Source: Earliella scabrosa (taxonomy: Eukaryota; Basidiomycota; Agaricomycetes; Polyporales; Polyporaceae). From it: DNA of 64,000 nucleotides. Shown piece by piece: positions 35,363 to 46,799 of the stretch. Below the pieces are notes generated by a model, which saw nothing but the letters and a program-made list of their open reading frames with translations, was not told the DNA's origin and did not search any database. The stretch spans positions 2,170,001 to 2,234,000 of the forward strand of contig JABYQQ010000005.1 in assembly GCA_022605405.1 (NCBI GenBank). The letters are read 5' to 3'. How positions within the stretch are numbered: the stretch's first letter is position 1; each line of letters opens with the position of its first letter. Made by a program: the position numbers and the translations under genes.

Positions 35363-36902
35363 TCAATTCAACGTCGCGAACCCGACAGCATTGTTGGCGA
35401 ACGAGAAGACGCTGTATACGTTCTTCATGAAGCTATTTCGAGAACGTCACATTAAGCACTGCAGCCGCGCCCGCATTGCGAGCCCACACACCTGTCGCCA
35501 AGCAACCAAGTATCATTGCCCAAGCCGAAGTCTTGGCCGACAAGTGCACCGACGCACTGTCCGGTTCCAACGCCCGCGTCCCCTAAGTTGAAGCTTCAAA
35601 CGGGCATCAGCAGAATGTTCAACGAGGAAGCAGGTGCTTACTTATCCGCGCTAACGTCCCAGGACTTCCCGCCCCAGTTGAACGCCACCTTCGGCGGGGA
35701 CTTGCACGGGAACGAGTAGAATCCGTTCGTCTTGTCAAACACCTTCGCGCCTGGAACTGAGCGGTAGAACCTGTCGACTGCCTTGGGTGGGCCATACATG
35801 ATGGTCGTGCCCGAGTCGATGATGGTCTGGAAGCCGGACACAACGTTCCTTCCCTTCACATGGGCGTGCGCGCCGCCGATGATCCAGAAACCGTTGTTGG
35901 CAGAGATGTTGTGGTACTCGATCGGACCAGTATACAACGCCGCGTTCGTGCCGCCCAGATATAGCTCGGATCCATTGGACCCGAGCTTGAAAGCGAACAT
36001 GTTCTGTTTCGCTGCGTTCTGAGCGAACGCTGTGACGAAGAAAGGGTTCTGTTGACGAGCCGTTAGCATGCCGCCTGTCCTACAGAGGCCGCGCTCAGAT
36101 AATGCGACAGCTTACATGGCCAAGATTGGAGATGGCTGGGAAGCCCAGACCAAGGATGCCGTCAATAGCATCGTCCTCCCAACCGGAGGACACCGTCGTG
36201 ACAGCGGCGAAGTATTGCTGCGTCGCCTTGACACCACCGATTTCCACTGTCGAGGAGCGTCAGAGCACTATTCCGACATCCGGTAAAATGTCCTTAACCT
36301 ATATCAGTGTAGACAGGGCCAGATACAGACGAATTATCTCCATAGATAATTTCGAAATGTCCATCCGTCTGCGCTCCGGTAGAAGAGGCTGGGAATTCGT
36401 ATTTTCTCTTGTCTCCGCAGTTTGAGCACGACGACGAGGGGATCCATAGGTCCGAGGAGCCTGTGTCGAAGTCAATGAGGAAGGAGCGAGGCGGCGTCCC
36501 GACCTGGACGTTGCCTGCCCATTCAATGTCGTCTTCATCTACGAGGGGTACGCTTTGCCGTCTCACTACGCGGTCCGTTGACAACGTCGCGACTGGCGGC
36601 ACAAGGGGCTTCGGCGGAATATCTTCGACCAATTGACCCACATTCTGCCCAAGGTTAAGCAAGTTCTGTCGGTACTTGCTAATGCGGAGCCTGAGTGGTT
36701 ATGTCGAAACGACGACATGCGATACTCACTTTGCCACCTTGAAGTTGTGCTGAATCGCTTTGTTGTGATCGAAGGTTCCATCTGCGGTCACAAGCGACTG
36801 CCTCTTCGGCAGTAAGACGCCCACTCCTCCGTCCGCAGTGGTTGACATGCTCATAGATATCTGCGCGAGAGCAAAGGCGACGAAACTGACGTGACACAAC
36901 AT
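35363..36902 (-). CDS. Secreted aspartic protease, peptidase family A1
   Basis: Six exons (36902-36730, 36678-36299, 36246-36116, 36048-35642, 35593-35492, 35432-35363) give 420 residues. Residues 1-18 form a signal peptide (MLCHVSFVAFALAQISMS), then a propeptide of about 85 residues. The mature pepsin fold has FLIDFDTGSSDLWIPSSSC (catalytic Asp about 129), the flap IIYGDNSSVSGPVYTD, DDAIDGILGLGFPAISNLG, FWIIGGAHAHV, TIIDSGTTIMYG (catalytic Asp about 306), QDFGLGNDTWLLGDSFMKNVYS and the C-terminal AVGFATLN. Both catalytic motifs are intact. It hydrolyses proteins at acidic pH outside the cell, a usual nitrogen-scavenging enzyme of wood-decay and litter fungi. Short C-terminal exons (102 and 70 nt) make automated models prone to stop early near 35638. 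A longer in-frame start at 36950 is less likely because it would bury the signal peptide. Confidence 0.92.
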
Positions 36903-36983
36903 GATACGATGCCGGCGAAGGGAAAGAGGGGGCATATCAGAGGGAAGCAAACGCTCGAGGTGCAGAGAGTGACGACCTGTAGG

Positions 36984-36990
36984 CTTTATA
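36984..36990 (-). promoter_or_regulatory. TATA box of the aspartic protease gene
   Basis: On the minus strand the sequence reads TATAAAG, about 85 bp upstream of the start codon. This is the usual distance for a secreted, inducible enzyme gene. Confidence 0.6.
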
Positions 36991-37421
36991 TGAGGATGGA
37001 GTGAGGACGGAGACGAACACGGAGCATGGGATAACTGCTTCCATACCTTGAAGCGTTTGATGCCCGCTCAAGCCTCCTTGGATCAAAGACGGCACTCAGA
37101 AGGTGCCTACCGGTGTATGCACGAACATTGCACGACGCGACATGGGGATTCGCAATGCTACTACTTGCGGACTTCCCTTGATTCAATGATCGGAGGTTTG
37201 CGTGGCCAGCCGCCTGTCGGTAGCCGTTGTTCGGTGCGCCACGTTGCGCGTAGAAGAGCATGGAGGCAACGAAATGAGTTGGGAGCACACGTAGAGTGTG
37301 GATGCATGATTAGCGCAGTGCAATCAGAATAAGAAGGCGTACCGCCCAAAGCTACAGTCATAAATAGAAGTACAGCGCAGAGCAAAGGTATGCATGGCCA
37401 GTATCAGTCCGTTGTGTACAT
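36991..37421. other. Intergenic region, nothing recognised
   Basis: About 430 bp between the protease promoter and the stop codon of the Pab2 gene. It contains no supported ORF. Confidence 0.5.
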
Positions 37422-38279
37422 TTAGAATCCTCGTCCTCTACCCCTGGGAAGTATGAGATGCTGACGCAGAAGAGTGCGCTGATACCACTCACCGGCCGCG
37501 CGCACGGTATGGTGTATACCCATACGAGCTACCCCGATAGCCTCCTCGGTAACCGCCACGGTACCCTCCCCTTCCACGGCCGCGGTTGAATCCAGGGATA
37601 TTTGTCCGTTTTGGTGTGACCTCATATGCACGGGGATTAGTTGGATTATTGCAGAGCAGATTTAGCGCATACCTTGATGGGTCGACCGCGGAAGAGCGAA
37701 TTATCCATCGCAAGGGCAGCGTCGACGAACTCGGCTTCCGCAAACTCGACGTACGCGTAGCTACAGAATTCGGTTGAATGATACGGCATATAGCCTGGAG
37801 AACTGAGCGTACCCTTTAGGATGACCAGTGAACTTGTCACACAGTATGGTCACCCGATTGATGGTGCCACATGCCTGGAAGTGTTGTTGGATTTCTTCTG
37901 GGGTGGCGGAATAGTCGACCTGCTCTGTATGTCAATATGGCGGAAGAAGAGGAGTATATGGCATACGCACGTTGCCCACGTAGACACTCCGGCCATCCGC
38001 AGCTGCCTTCTCCTCCTCCGTCTCCATCGGTACCTGCTCTCCTCCCTGAGCACTCTGCTCCGCTTTTTCTGCAGCCGCCTGGAGTTCCCTCAACTTGTTT
38101 GCTTCTCGTTCCATTTCCTCCACCCTTTGCTTCATGGCCAGTATTTCCTGCAAGGAGACAGCTCATCGTGAGACACATGGGAACGGAAGGGGCAATATTC
38201 CACATACAGAATCCTCTTCCTCCATGTTGTCTAGACCAGGGTCGGTGGTGGTGGTGTTTGCGGGCTCAGTATCGGCCAT
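37422..38279 (-). CDS. pab2: Nuclear polyadenylate-binding protein 2 (Pab2/PABPN1)
   Basis: Six minus-strand exons (38279-38208, 38147-37971, 37919-37813, 37760-37673, 37620-37493, 37443-37422) encode 197 residues. An acidic N-terminus leads to a coiled coil ([19 protein letters not shown]). One RRM follows, with RNP2 RSVYVGNV and RNP1 KGYAYVEF, the intermediate [20 protein letters not shown] and the RRM end [16 protein letters not shown]. The tail has RGG/RGY repeats ([17 protein letters not shown]). This order and length are those of Pab2/PABPN1, which binds poly(A) in the nucleus, controls tail length and aids RNA surveillance; the arginine tail is a methylation target. The last coding exon is only 22 nt and adds a second RGRG; reading through the intron would end the protein at RARGR. 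Confidence 0.95.
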
Positions 38280-38812
38280 GGTAGAGGAGCGTCAGAGGAC
38301 TGGAAGGAAAGAGTTGGGACTCAATGGGGGCTGTGGCCAGCGTGCCGCGTCTGACAAGTCTGACGTTTGCGAAGACCGACCGCCACTCAAACTTTCAGGC
38401 GCGCAGCGTGACCCTGTGACGTCGTGGCTCACGTGCGCGTTGGGCAGGATGGTAGTCCGTTATCCAGGGTCGGGGTCTGCCTCACACCACGTATGTAAGG
38501 AAGAGCTCACAACTGTGCAGACGAAGTCCTGGTCATGACACCATACTGACGACACTTGCCGTGTGTGTCTCAAGCACAAGGGTACCCCATCGACGGCCCC
38601 GTTGACGCGTGTTCGGTCACGCTGTAGAACTCGCGATGCATATAAGAACCGAGTTCGAAGGCAAGTGAACGGTTTTCAACTCCGAGTCGTGGACGGACCC
38701 GGCTATGCAGCACCAGCACGACAGCGTCGACATTGACTCTGACGAATGTACATGTGACCCATGGGTAACCAACACCCCATGGGACGCGAAGCCAGCAATC
38801 GATGGAGTAACA
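38280..38812. other. Divergent promoter region
   Basis: About 530 bp between pab2 (minus strand) and the first TPR-MYND gene (plus strand). CATATAAG at 38638 could serve as a TATA element for the plus-strand gene, about 170 bp before its ATG. Confidence 0.5.
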
Positions 38813-40241
38813 ATGCTCAGAGCACAGCAGAAGTGAGTGCGGACCTTGACTTGTAACACGAACCACTCAAATGCATACCGTCTATCTCAAGCTATGTTCA
38901 AGCCGAACGTCTCTACAAAAAAGGCGATTATCTAGAGTCTGTTCCGTACCTTGTCAGAGCCTTGGAGGATCCCAACAACATCGAAGACGTCATCCGAATG
39001 GTCATATACCTTCCCCACAAGGTCTTGGCCATGGAACTGTTCGTTCTTATACGTGATACTGGTACGTCGACAGTATTCGATGTTATACATCTTCCGACCT
39101 CTGTTGACGATTCTCAAGCCCGGCTCCATCTACTTCGTGGTCTAGGGGACTGCTTCGTACCCGGTTCTCCATATTATGGAAGGTTTTGTGGCGAGTGGGG
39201 CGCACAGCCTTACCTCGGGACTTTGCTCATGATCTCCCGAGTTGCTATCGATGGCGGGGACTACGGGAAAGGAATGTAAGGCATCTATAACATCACTCTT
39301 TCACGTTGATGGTGACAACCGTGACATGTCTGGTAGAGCGGCGAGTAACGAGTCCCTCGAACTCAGCCGAGACGACTACATCGGTCAGCGACACATGCCT
39401 ACGACGATCATGCTGCTCAAAGTCGGCCGCTACGATGCGGCACTCGTCTTATGCCAGCTCTGGTCGGATCCCAAGTACGACCGACAGACCTTCAAGCGAC
39501 TGCAAGATCAGCAGCAACTTCCCAGCTTCGACCCACTTCCTGCGAGGGTGGTCGAGTACCATAGGACGATCGGCAGTGAAGACGTGTGCGAGTAATTCAA
39601 TGCTGCGCTTGCCGCTTTCCGCATCCGAGGGGATTGTGAACTCGCTCGACAGTGCTTACGTCTGGGGCACGAATTGAATCCTCACATCATGACGAAGATC
39701 CTAGCTCAAGTTGAACGACCAGGTCAGCAGTCCTCGGAATCATGGCGACTTGCCCTTACACTCCACCTTAGCGAGGCCATATACACGAGCCCGCGTTCGG
39801 AACGGACCCGACGATGCACATGACTATCGCTGGCTCGCTCAGGATCTGTGGATGGAGAAGGACGTCTGGGAATGGGCAAATGCCGATCCCGACGTCCGCA
39901 AGACAGTTCTCAAGAATTGCGGAAACCTTCTGTGCGCCGTTAACGAAACCCGCCCCCTAGAATTCAAGTACTGTGCCGGTTGTCAGAAGGTGTTCTATTG
40001 CTCAAGGTCATGCCAGAAACTTCATTGGCCTTGCCACCAGAGTTGTGCGTGTATTCATGGGACGTTGCTCGTGTGTTACGCATACTCACAACGAACCTCC
40101 TTAGTACGTAAAAAGGCTGGAACATGAAAGTCGTCGCACACCCCATCCCCTCTGACGTATAGATTTCTGGACGCCGATCCGGAGGACACCGCAGAGAAAC
40201 ACCACTGGCAAGACTTGAAGGGTGATGAATACTTCATCTGA
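38813..40241 (+). pseudogene. TPR-MYND zinc-finger gene, tandem copy A, interrupted by an in-frame stop
   Basis: Exons 38813-38832, 38892-39061, 39119-39275, 39337-39722, 39772-40048 and 40163-40241 are phase-consistent and parallel copy B. The N-terminal half holds TPR-like helices (QAERLYKKGDYLESVPYLVR; ALEDPNNIEDVIRMVIYLPH). The MYND finger follows LAQDLWMEKDVWEWA and reads KNCGNLLCAVNETRPLEFKY, then CAGCQKVFYCSRSCQKLHW. Codon 202 is TAA (39593-39595) although the frame on both sides is clearly coding (YHRTIGSEDVCE, stop, FNAALAAFRIRGDCELARQ). In copy B the aligned residue is Leu, so one base change (TTA to TAA) explains it. The gene is then a young pseudogene or encodes a truncated TPR protein without the finger. 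The last exon junction is the least certain. Confidence 0.65.
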
Positions 40242-40655
40242 CGTATCAGCTCTCCTCTTCGCTTCTTTTAGAACGTGTCAAGAAACATCAGCGGAACATC
40301 AGGTGCGACGTAGTGGGTCCGAGTCGCCAGAGCATGTAATATCTTGCAAAATGTCACCAGTGTGTTGTGTGACGCGCCGTGTCCACTCAGGTCCACTCGA
40401 GGCAGTGTGACAGTCGCGTAGCGTAACGCTCCATAGTCACCCCATAGGAAGCGCTTGTATGTCTTGTCTCCGAGTCCAAGTCAGGAGTCCTGTCACCCCG
40501 CAAGCTCGTTTGCCAACGCTTCTATATCATCCAGCTCGTATCACGGACGACCCCGCATTAACACAATGAACAAACGCATGGGCATGGAGGCTATCATGGG
40601 TATAGGGGGTGGAACAGTATCTGAAGAGGCTACGAGAAAGTGAGACGCGTCTTTC
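40242..40655. other. Intergenic gap between tandem TPR-MYND genes
   Basis: About 410 bp with no supported ORF. It serves as the promoter region of copy B. Confidence 0.5.
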
Positions 40656-42078
40656 ATGTCTGCAGTTGTGAATACTCAACATGATCACAAAACAAGCTTG
40701 AAAATTGGCGAGGACTTGTGTCGCAGGCGGAAGCCCCAGGAAGCCTTGCCGTACCTGATGAAAGCAATGGAGGACCCCAACAACCTCGACGCGATCGTGC
40801 AGATGGCGTTCCTCATGCCTACCATGCAGATGGGTGTTAAACTGCTTGAGGAAGGAGAGGGTAGAGGTGCGTACCACGTTATTTTTGGCTACCCACAACT
40901 GGAACACGCGTATTGACGCGTTATTGAACCACTGCGAAGGACGCGCCGACCTCAAACGCCGTCTCGGACCCAGATGCTTCGATGACGATGGCGAAGAAGT
41001 CGGGCATTTCTGGGGCATCATCGAGACCCGTCCCTATATGCGCATTCTCCAGGCCATTGTTCGCCTGACGTTCGAGACGAGGGACTACCAGAAATCTGCG
41101 TAAGTTGTTCATTGTCACATGGCCGGGCGGTACGATTAAACACCACTTGTGCAGTAATACCATCATCGAGATGCTTCGTCTATGCCCCGGTGACAATATG
41201 GGACAACGCGATTGGCTTGGGTCGGTCCTGCTCAAAGCGAATCGCACGGCCGATGCTCTTTCTTTTGCGCAAGCGTGGCTTCATCTTCCCAAGGGCGAAC
41301 ACACGCCTCTTCGTGGAGGATGCACCTTCGAGCCACCCAGCCAAGCTCCACTTTCGGATGAGTTCATGGAGTCGAACAAGAAGTGGGGTCCGGGTGCGAT
41401 CCTCTACACCGCCGCGCTCGCATCGTACAAGCTGTGGGGAGATTGCGAAGTTGCTAGGCAGTATCTGCGTGCGGCAGCGAGCGCGAACCCCTATATCCTA
41501 GTGAGGATTCTAGCAAGGGTTGAACAACCAAGTGAGTGATTGGCAGCCAGTCAAAACATGTGCACATCTCATGAGATAGGTAGAATCGCTCAACAACATG
41601 CCGCGCTCGATGAATGGCCCCGAGGAAGCACATGATTATCTGTGGCTTACACAAGATCTGTGGATGCCTTCGCACGTCTGGAACTGGGCGAACGGCGATG
41701 AAGAAGCGAAGTCATTCGTTCTCAAGACCTGTTCTCGCGCAGAGTGCAACAATCGCGAGGCACGCGCTGCCGAGTTCAAGCGCTGTGGCGGGTGCAAGGA
41801 GGTTGTCTATTGTGGCCAAGCGTGTCAGAAAGAAGACTGGCCGGCACACAAGAAGAGTGCGTGCTCCATCCCCCTTCTCCTGCCGGGTTCTTCGATGGAG
41901 CTGCCGCTAACCAAATGCTCTTCGTTGACGTCTAGGCTGCAAAGAGCACCAAAGGCAGAAGGAGTTCCTGAAGCGGATGATGGCCGGCCGATCCACCTCA
42001 GGCTCACAGTCGGACGGCGGGCCTCTGGCTGCATCGGCCGACTTCAGCTCTGCAGGGATCTCTACGACCTTCCACTGA
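40656..42078 (+). CDS. TPR-MYND zinc-finger protein, tandem copy B
   Basis: Exons 40656-40866, 40940-41099, 41155-41531, 41584-41856 and 41936-42078 give 387 residues. TPR-like helical pairs fill the first two thirds (GEDLCRRRKPQEALPYLMKA; WLGSVLLKANRTADALSFAQ; YTAALASYKLWGDCEVARQY). A conserved link LWLTQDLWMPSHVWNWANGD precedes the MYND finger, whose zinc ligands are seen in CSRAECNN, CGGCKEVVYCGQACQ, HKKSCKEH (about residues 293-340). A short Ser-rich tail ends the protein. MYND fingers bind proline-rich peptides, so this is a likely adaptor; no SET domain is present, so it is not a Smyd methyltransferase. Large families of TPR-MYND proteins of unknown role occur in mushrooms. It is intact, unlike its upstream neighbour. 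Confidence 0.85.
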
Positions 42079-43006
42079 GTTCGCTTCCCTTCCGTGCCCC
42101 GCTCTCCGGCATGAACTCTCGCGGAGGTTTCCTTCCGTCGGCGCATCCGAGAGTTCGCACCTCGGACGTCAGGAAAGTTTGGGCCTCGGAAGAAGCGAAG
42201 CAGGAGGGCCTATCCCGGCGCTGCAGCTGATCTTCGAGATCATCGGCGTGCGCGGGTGTGCCTCGACTGTGACTGTAGTGCAGGAGCACCCGTGGGCGCG
42301 GGCGGAGTCAAGATAGGACGGCAGTCGAACTCTCGGTGCGGAACGGGCAAAACGCCATCCCAGCCTCGCGCTCCGGCAGCCAGCAAAGGCAGCCGCGGCT
42401 CGGAGGAAGAGATGGTTATCATCCGTGCCGTCACCCGTGCGTCCGCACGGAGCGCCCGTGTGATAGGTGGTGTATATACATGTCCGTCCGCTGACTCCAG
42501 CTTCAGCTGTATCTCTTCTTGGATCTCAACAATGCGTCACCAGTTCACCGTGCAGCCGCCAGCAAGCAGTCATGAAATGAATAGCTGGATGCGAGCCTCA
42601 AGCGAGAGTACCGCGTATGTCGCGATCGGCCTTCCAGTGCGTCTGTCTGCTTCGTTGCGTTCTCGTTCCGCCTCTGCGCTGCTATCGTCTGTGTCTCGAC
42701 GAGTCGACTAGCCTATATAGAGCGCGCCGTGCCCCACGCCCACCTTCCTGGGATCTGGGGTCCGCCCGTATCACATCTCGCATCCTCTAGTCCTTCTGTC
42801 CTTGTGCTTGGCCACGGCCGCGCACAGGCTCAGACTTCAGAGCTCCACACTCGCGAGCTGACTCATTGTCCAACGTTGGCTCGACGATTCGATCGCGGCT
42901 TCCGAAGCCCAGTTGCAATCGTGCCACGCGTGCCCTAGACCGCTATCGGCGGACGCGCATCGCTGAGCGTACGTACACGCCTCCATCCACATTCGCTGAC
43001 TCGGAG

Positions 43007-43070
43007 CTCGCTTGCGCGCGCAATGCATGCGGATACGCGCGCACGCATGTGCGCATGCGCGTATGCGTAT
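43007..43070. repeat. Alternating purine/pyrimidine tract (CG/CA/TG rich)
   Basis: The segment includes GCGCGCAATGCATGCGGATA and then GCGCGCACGCATGTGCGCAT, nearly continuous purine-pyrimidine alternation over about 60 bp. Such sequence can adopt Z-DNA under supercoiling. It lies in the long gene-free stretch. Confidence 0.55.
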
Positions 43071-43526
43071 GACGACGTTCCAGCCTGCGTCCCAGCTTCA
43101 AGCTGCGACGGCAGCTCAGCTCGCGCGCATCGCGCTGATGAATCCCCAGCACGGAGAACGATACGTGCCTCGATCGGAAGCTTCTGCGGGTTCTAGCAGC
43201 TGCTGCCCGCGCACCACGCCGTGACTCCGGAGACGGAGACGGAAGACGACGACGGAAGGCGGACGGGTGGGGCCCCTCGGAGTTGCGAGAACGTACCTCG
43301 AACGTGTTCCGGTCTATTCGCATTCGCATTCATTTCATTTCCCGCCCGCGCGCTGCATGCAGCTGACGCGTCCCACCCCCCTCCCCCTCCACCAGAGCCA
43401 GAGCGGGCAGTCTACCCACCGCTTTCGTGCGCCGATCTCGATAGACCGCGCACAATCTTCCGCGGTATCGCGAAGTTGTTGCGCGAACCAGGGTCTCCCG
43501 CGCGCACTCCGAGTCCGTTTGGGCCG

Positions 43527-43569
43527 AACGTTCAATGTTCTACGTTCAATGTTCAGCAACGTTCAGCGT
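43527..43569 (+). repeat. Short tandem repeat with unit ACGTTCAATGTTC
   Basis: The 13-nt unit ACGTTCAATGTTC occurs twice almost back to back, followed by a partial third copy (ACGTTCAGCG). It is small and non-coding. Confidence 0.6.
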
Positions 43570-45510
43570 CCAGGGTCCGAATTCTCTCTCTCTTTCTATC
43601 TATCTGTCATCCCTCGCCGTCCGGCACAAACCTCGCACACCTCGCGACGCGCGCACACCGGCCGGTCTCGATTGAATGGTGCACACGCATATACGATAGT
43701 CACCATGAGGCGATCGCTATTCCGATCTCTGAGGCTCCACGACCATTCTCCAGAAGCGTCCTAGCTCGCCCACCGTCACACTCACACTCACATTCACGGA
43801 CTCGTTCTCGTTCTCCTCTGCGCACATTGACTATTCGATATTCGTATTTTGCACTCGCGCGTTCCCAGGGGGCTTCCGTGCCCTTACGGCAGCACCGTGG
43901 CCACGAGAACGTCGAGGGTGGCACCGCGCGCTCGACCCTCGTTTTGCGAGCGAAGCTTCGCGATCGCGAATCTCCTCCACCCATTCCAGACCTGTCTCCT
44001 GCTGCTGCTCGCACCAGGTCCCACGCTCCGTTCATGTCCAATGTCCTGGACATACAGCGTACAGCGCACACAAGCGGAGTCGCTGTGGTTCGCGAAGCTC
44101 GTTCGCGCCGCTGTGGGGTGGCTCGGACGTACGCGCGCGCTCAACGCGAGCTAGCAACGTTCGAGCGTGCAAACCATTATGCTCGCCTCGTGGAAAGCAT
44201 CGATCGGGCCCGTGGAGCATCGTCGCGTGAGATGGAGGGGCCGATGGAGAATTATATATTACGACTTTCCTGTCTACGGTAGACGTACATACAGCGTGGG
44301 GGGTACGATACACCGTGGGCGTTACACTGTGATGATCGAGGCTACGTGTTGTACGGGTGCGCGAAAGGCGACAAGAGGGACAAACGGACGAGAGAGAGAC
44401 GGGAAAAAAGAGCTAGGTGAGGGACGGAAGGCATGGGATGAGTAAAGGGCCGGAGATACCATTGATCGAGTAGAAAGCGCGAAAATGGGGGAGAAGAGAC
44501 GTCACAAGAGTCTGCGGGGGATACCGGAGAGTGGAACTGTGCGATGCGAAACGGGCATGTACAATGGCGATGACAAGTGACAGGGAAAATGAGGAGAGAA
44601 GAGAAGAGGTACGGGAGAGACCGGGACGTGAGACTGCGGTGGATTAAGTTAACTAAGCTTGCGATCGTAGCAGGGGCACGATTAAGTATGCTGAGTGCGC
44701 GCAAAGCATGCATGGGCAGGGCGAGAAGCAAAAGGATTCAATGGGACTACTGCGGAGGGAAAATTACGATCGGGGTGGTCATGAGGTGAGAGCGAGAAAA
44801 TTCGGGAGACGTTAGTGACACAGCTGAGGAATGGGGCAGAGGGAAGAAGCCGGGATCGGGGGAGAGGCACAGAACAGAAAGCGAGGATACATAAAAGTAC
44901 GATAGCGAAGGGGGAAGGCACCGGAGCGAGGGAATCATTAAGAATTAACAGGAAGTGCAATGTGCGTGGGCGAAAGCAAACGACGTCGAGAACGGCCTAG
45001 GTGGACGGTCGAGTCGATAATTTACGCGGCCGGCTTCGAGGCGCGAAACGGGATCGAACGAGCTGCGATGTCGATGTTTGGTATATGGAGGAGTAACGGG
45101 CGGCACCGAATAATATGGCCGCAGTGAGGGGGCATGGCCGGAGAAATCGTCGACGCGGGGAAGACGACAACATTACGGAATGGAGGGACAGCGAACGACA
45201 GCGTGCTTCGAACGATACTGTACTTTTTTGTGGTGTTGTGTTTGCGGGTCGTAACGGGGCGTAATGAAGCCGGGGCGGAGATGGTTTGTCCACTCGCTCT
45301 GTCGGCTGGGGCATATCATGGGCTTGGGGCGGGCGCCCCTGACTGGGGTACGGGGGAAAGTACGGCCGAGCGACCGACTCCGCAAGAAAGGAAGAGGAGG
45401 CAAGCTCGCAGGTGACGAAAGCGCTGGAGGACGCACCGACGCGGTTCCCATATTCGAAACCTCGCCCTTCCCTGCTCTCCCAATCACACCCGATCTCCGT
45501 GGTATGGGGT

Positions 45511-46750
45511 TTAGTAGGACCAGTCCAGGAATGCGCCGTCAAAGTCGTAGTCCCGGTCGGCATCCAGCTCCTCAGCTGGAGGCGCGACCAAGGGCGCGCG
45601 CGGGGTGACAGGCGGTGTGATCCATTCCTTCTCCTCGGGCTTTGCTGAAGACGACGCCTCCTTAAGACGGGACTGCCAATGGATACCTGCGAGTTCGAAC
45701 GTCGCAAGGCGCGGGAGTGTGGAGAGCGTCGCCGCGATGCGCGAGTAGAACTCCTGGGGGCGCGCGCAGCACGGTTCTGAGTCAGCTCTCTCGCACAAAC
45801 ACCATGCGCTCGGGTAGCTGACGTACCAAGTCGGGCAGATCCCACAGCGCGCGCGTCGTCATGAGGCGCAGACATACAAGGTTCGGGAACGCGATCGCGA
45901 GGGTCTCGAGGAGCTGCGCGGGCGGGGCGCTAGTCATGGCGCTCAACACTTGCAATTGTGAGTCTGCGCATGGAGTCCGATCAGAGTGGCACTCTCGGAG
46001 GTGGGACATCGCCTCGTCCAAGTCGTACTCGGACAAGGCGCCCGTTGAAGGGAGAATGTCGAGGGAGAGATCACCGGAGAGGAGGACAGCCTTGAGCGGG
46101 CGAGATGCGAGGGTGGGAAGGAGACGGGCGGGACCAGTGTAGTGTTCGAGAAGGGGGATGTGCGAGGAGGGGATGAGAAGGTGCTTGGGGATGGGGGGAG
46201 GCTCAGATTCGGGGTCCGCGTCGGAGGAGAAGGATGAAAGGGTGAGGGAGATAAGGGATGGAACCTGGCCAAGGAATGAGGCAAGGTGCGCATCGAGCGG
46301 GAAGTTACAGGTCAGATGCTCGAGACGCGGGTAGAACGCGGGCCCGGGAATGGGGACCTCACCCGACTTCTGGCCAGTCTCGCCCTGCGATGGTGAGAGA
46401 ATCCAGCTGGCGGAAGCGTCGACATAGAGCGCGAGGCTCGTGAGGTTGGTCATGAGCTGCAGCGCGCGCTGGAGGTCGTTGTATGTCGGAAGGAGGGCTG
46501 GCTCGGCGTCGTTGAGGTGGACGGCGAATGTGCGAACGTGGGCTGCGAGGTCAGGGCGGGAGGCGAGGAGGGGGATGAGGGCGAGGTTGGATGCATATGC
46601 GGAGAGGGCGAGGTGGCGATAGAGAAGACGGGTCGCGCTGGGGTTGAGGGCGGAGCATGTCCTGGCGGCGGCGGCGAGGGCGGGGGGAGCGGGGACGAGG
46701 GGGGCCAGGACGGCGTCGAGAAGCTCAACGGGGAGGGCGGCGAGGGCCAT
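45511..46750 (-). CDS. F-box protein
   Basis: Exons 46750-45827 and 45753-45511 on the minus strand give 388 residues. The N-terminus reads LPVELLDAVLAPLVPAPPAL...TCSALNPSATRLLYRHLAL, a divergent F-box of the kind found in very large families in mushrooms, where it recruits substrates to the SCF ubiquitin ligase through Skp1. The rest is leucine-rich with irregular repeat units (NLTSLALYVDAS; RLEHLTCNFPLDAHLASFLG; LVCLRLMTTRALWDLPDL), typical of substrate-recognition LRR-like folds. The C-terminus is acidic and ends FDGAFLDWSY. The substrate is unknown. The donor at 45826 is canonical and avoids an early stop at 45782. Confidence 0.75.
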
Positions 46751-46788
46751 GGCGAAAGAGAGCTGGGGCGGAAGAAAGAGAAGGGGGG

Positions 46789-46795
46789 TTATATA
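46789..46795 (-). promoter_or_regulatory. TATA-like element upstream of the F-box gene
   Basis: On the minus strand the sequence reads TATATAA about 40 bp upstream of the start codon, implying a very short 5' leader if used. A similar element for the opposite strand (GTATATAGGC) is at 46829. Confidence 0.45.
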
Positions 46796-46799
46796 CGAG

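Larger units (their letters stand above)
42079..45510. other. Gene-poor 3.4-kb stretch with low-complexity sequence
   Basis: No frame in either strand shows protein-like composition or joins by splicing. A plus-strand frame of 353 codons at 43221-44282 is Ser/Arg/Pro noise caused by GC bias. The stretch contains TATA-like elements (GTGTATATACA at 42469; GCCTATATAGAGC at 42711), an alternating purine/pyrimidine block, a short tandem repeat, CT-rich tracts near 43575 and an A/G-rich plus strand from 44390 to 45000. It may hold long UTRs or non-coding transcripts. Confidence 0.5.

Noticed and set aside
43221..44282. 353-codon plus-strand open frame
   Set aside because: The translation is Ser/Arg/Pro/His-rich with simple-sequence runs and no folded segment or splice partners; open frames of this length arise from GC bias.
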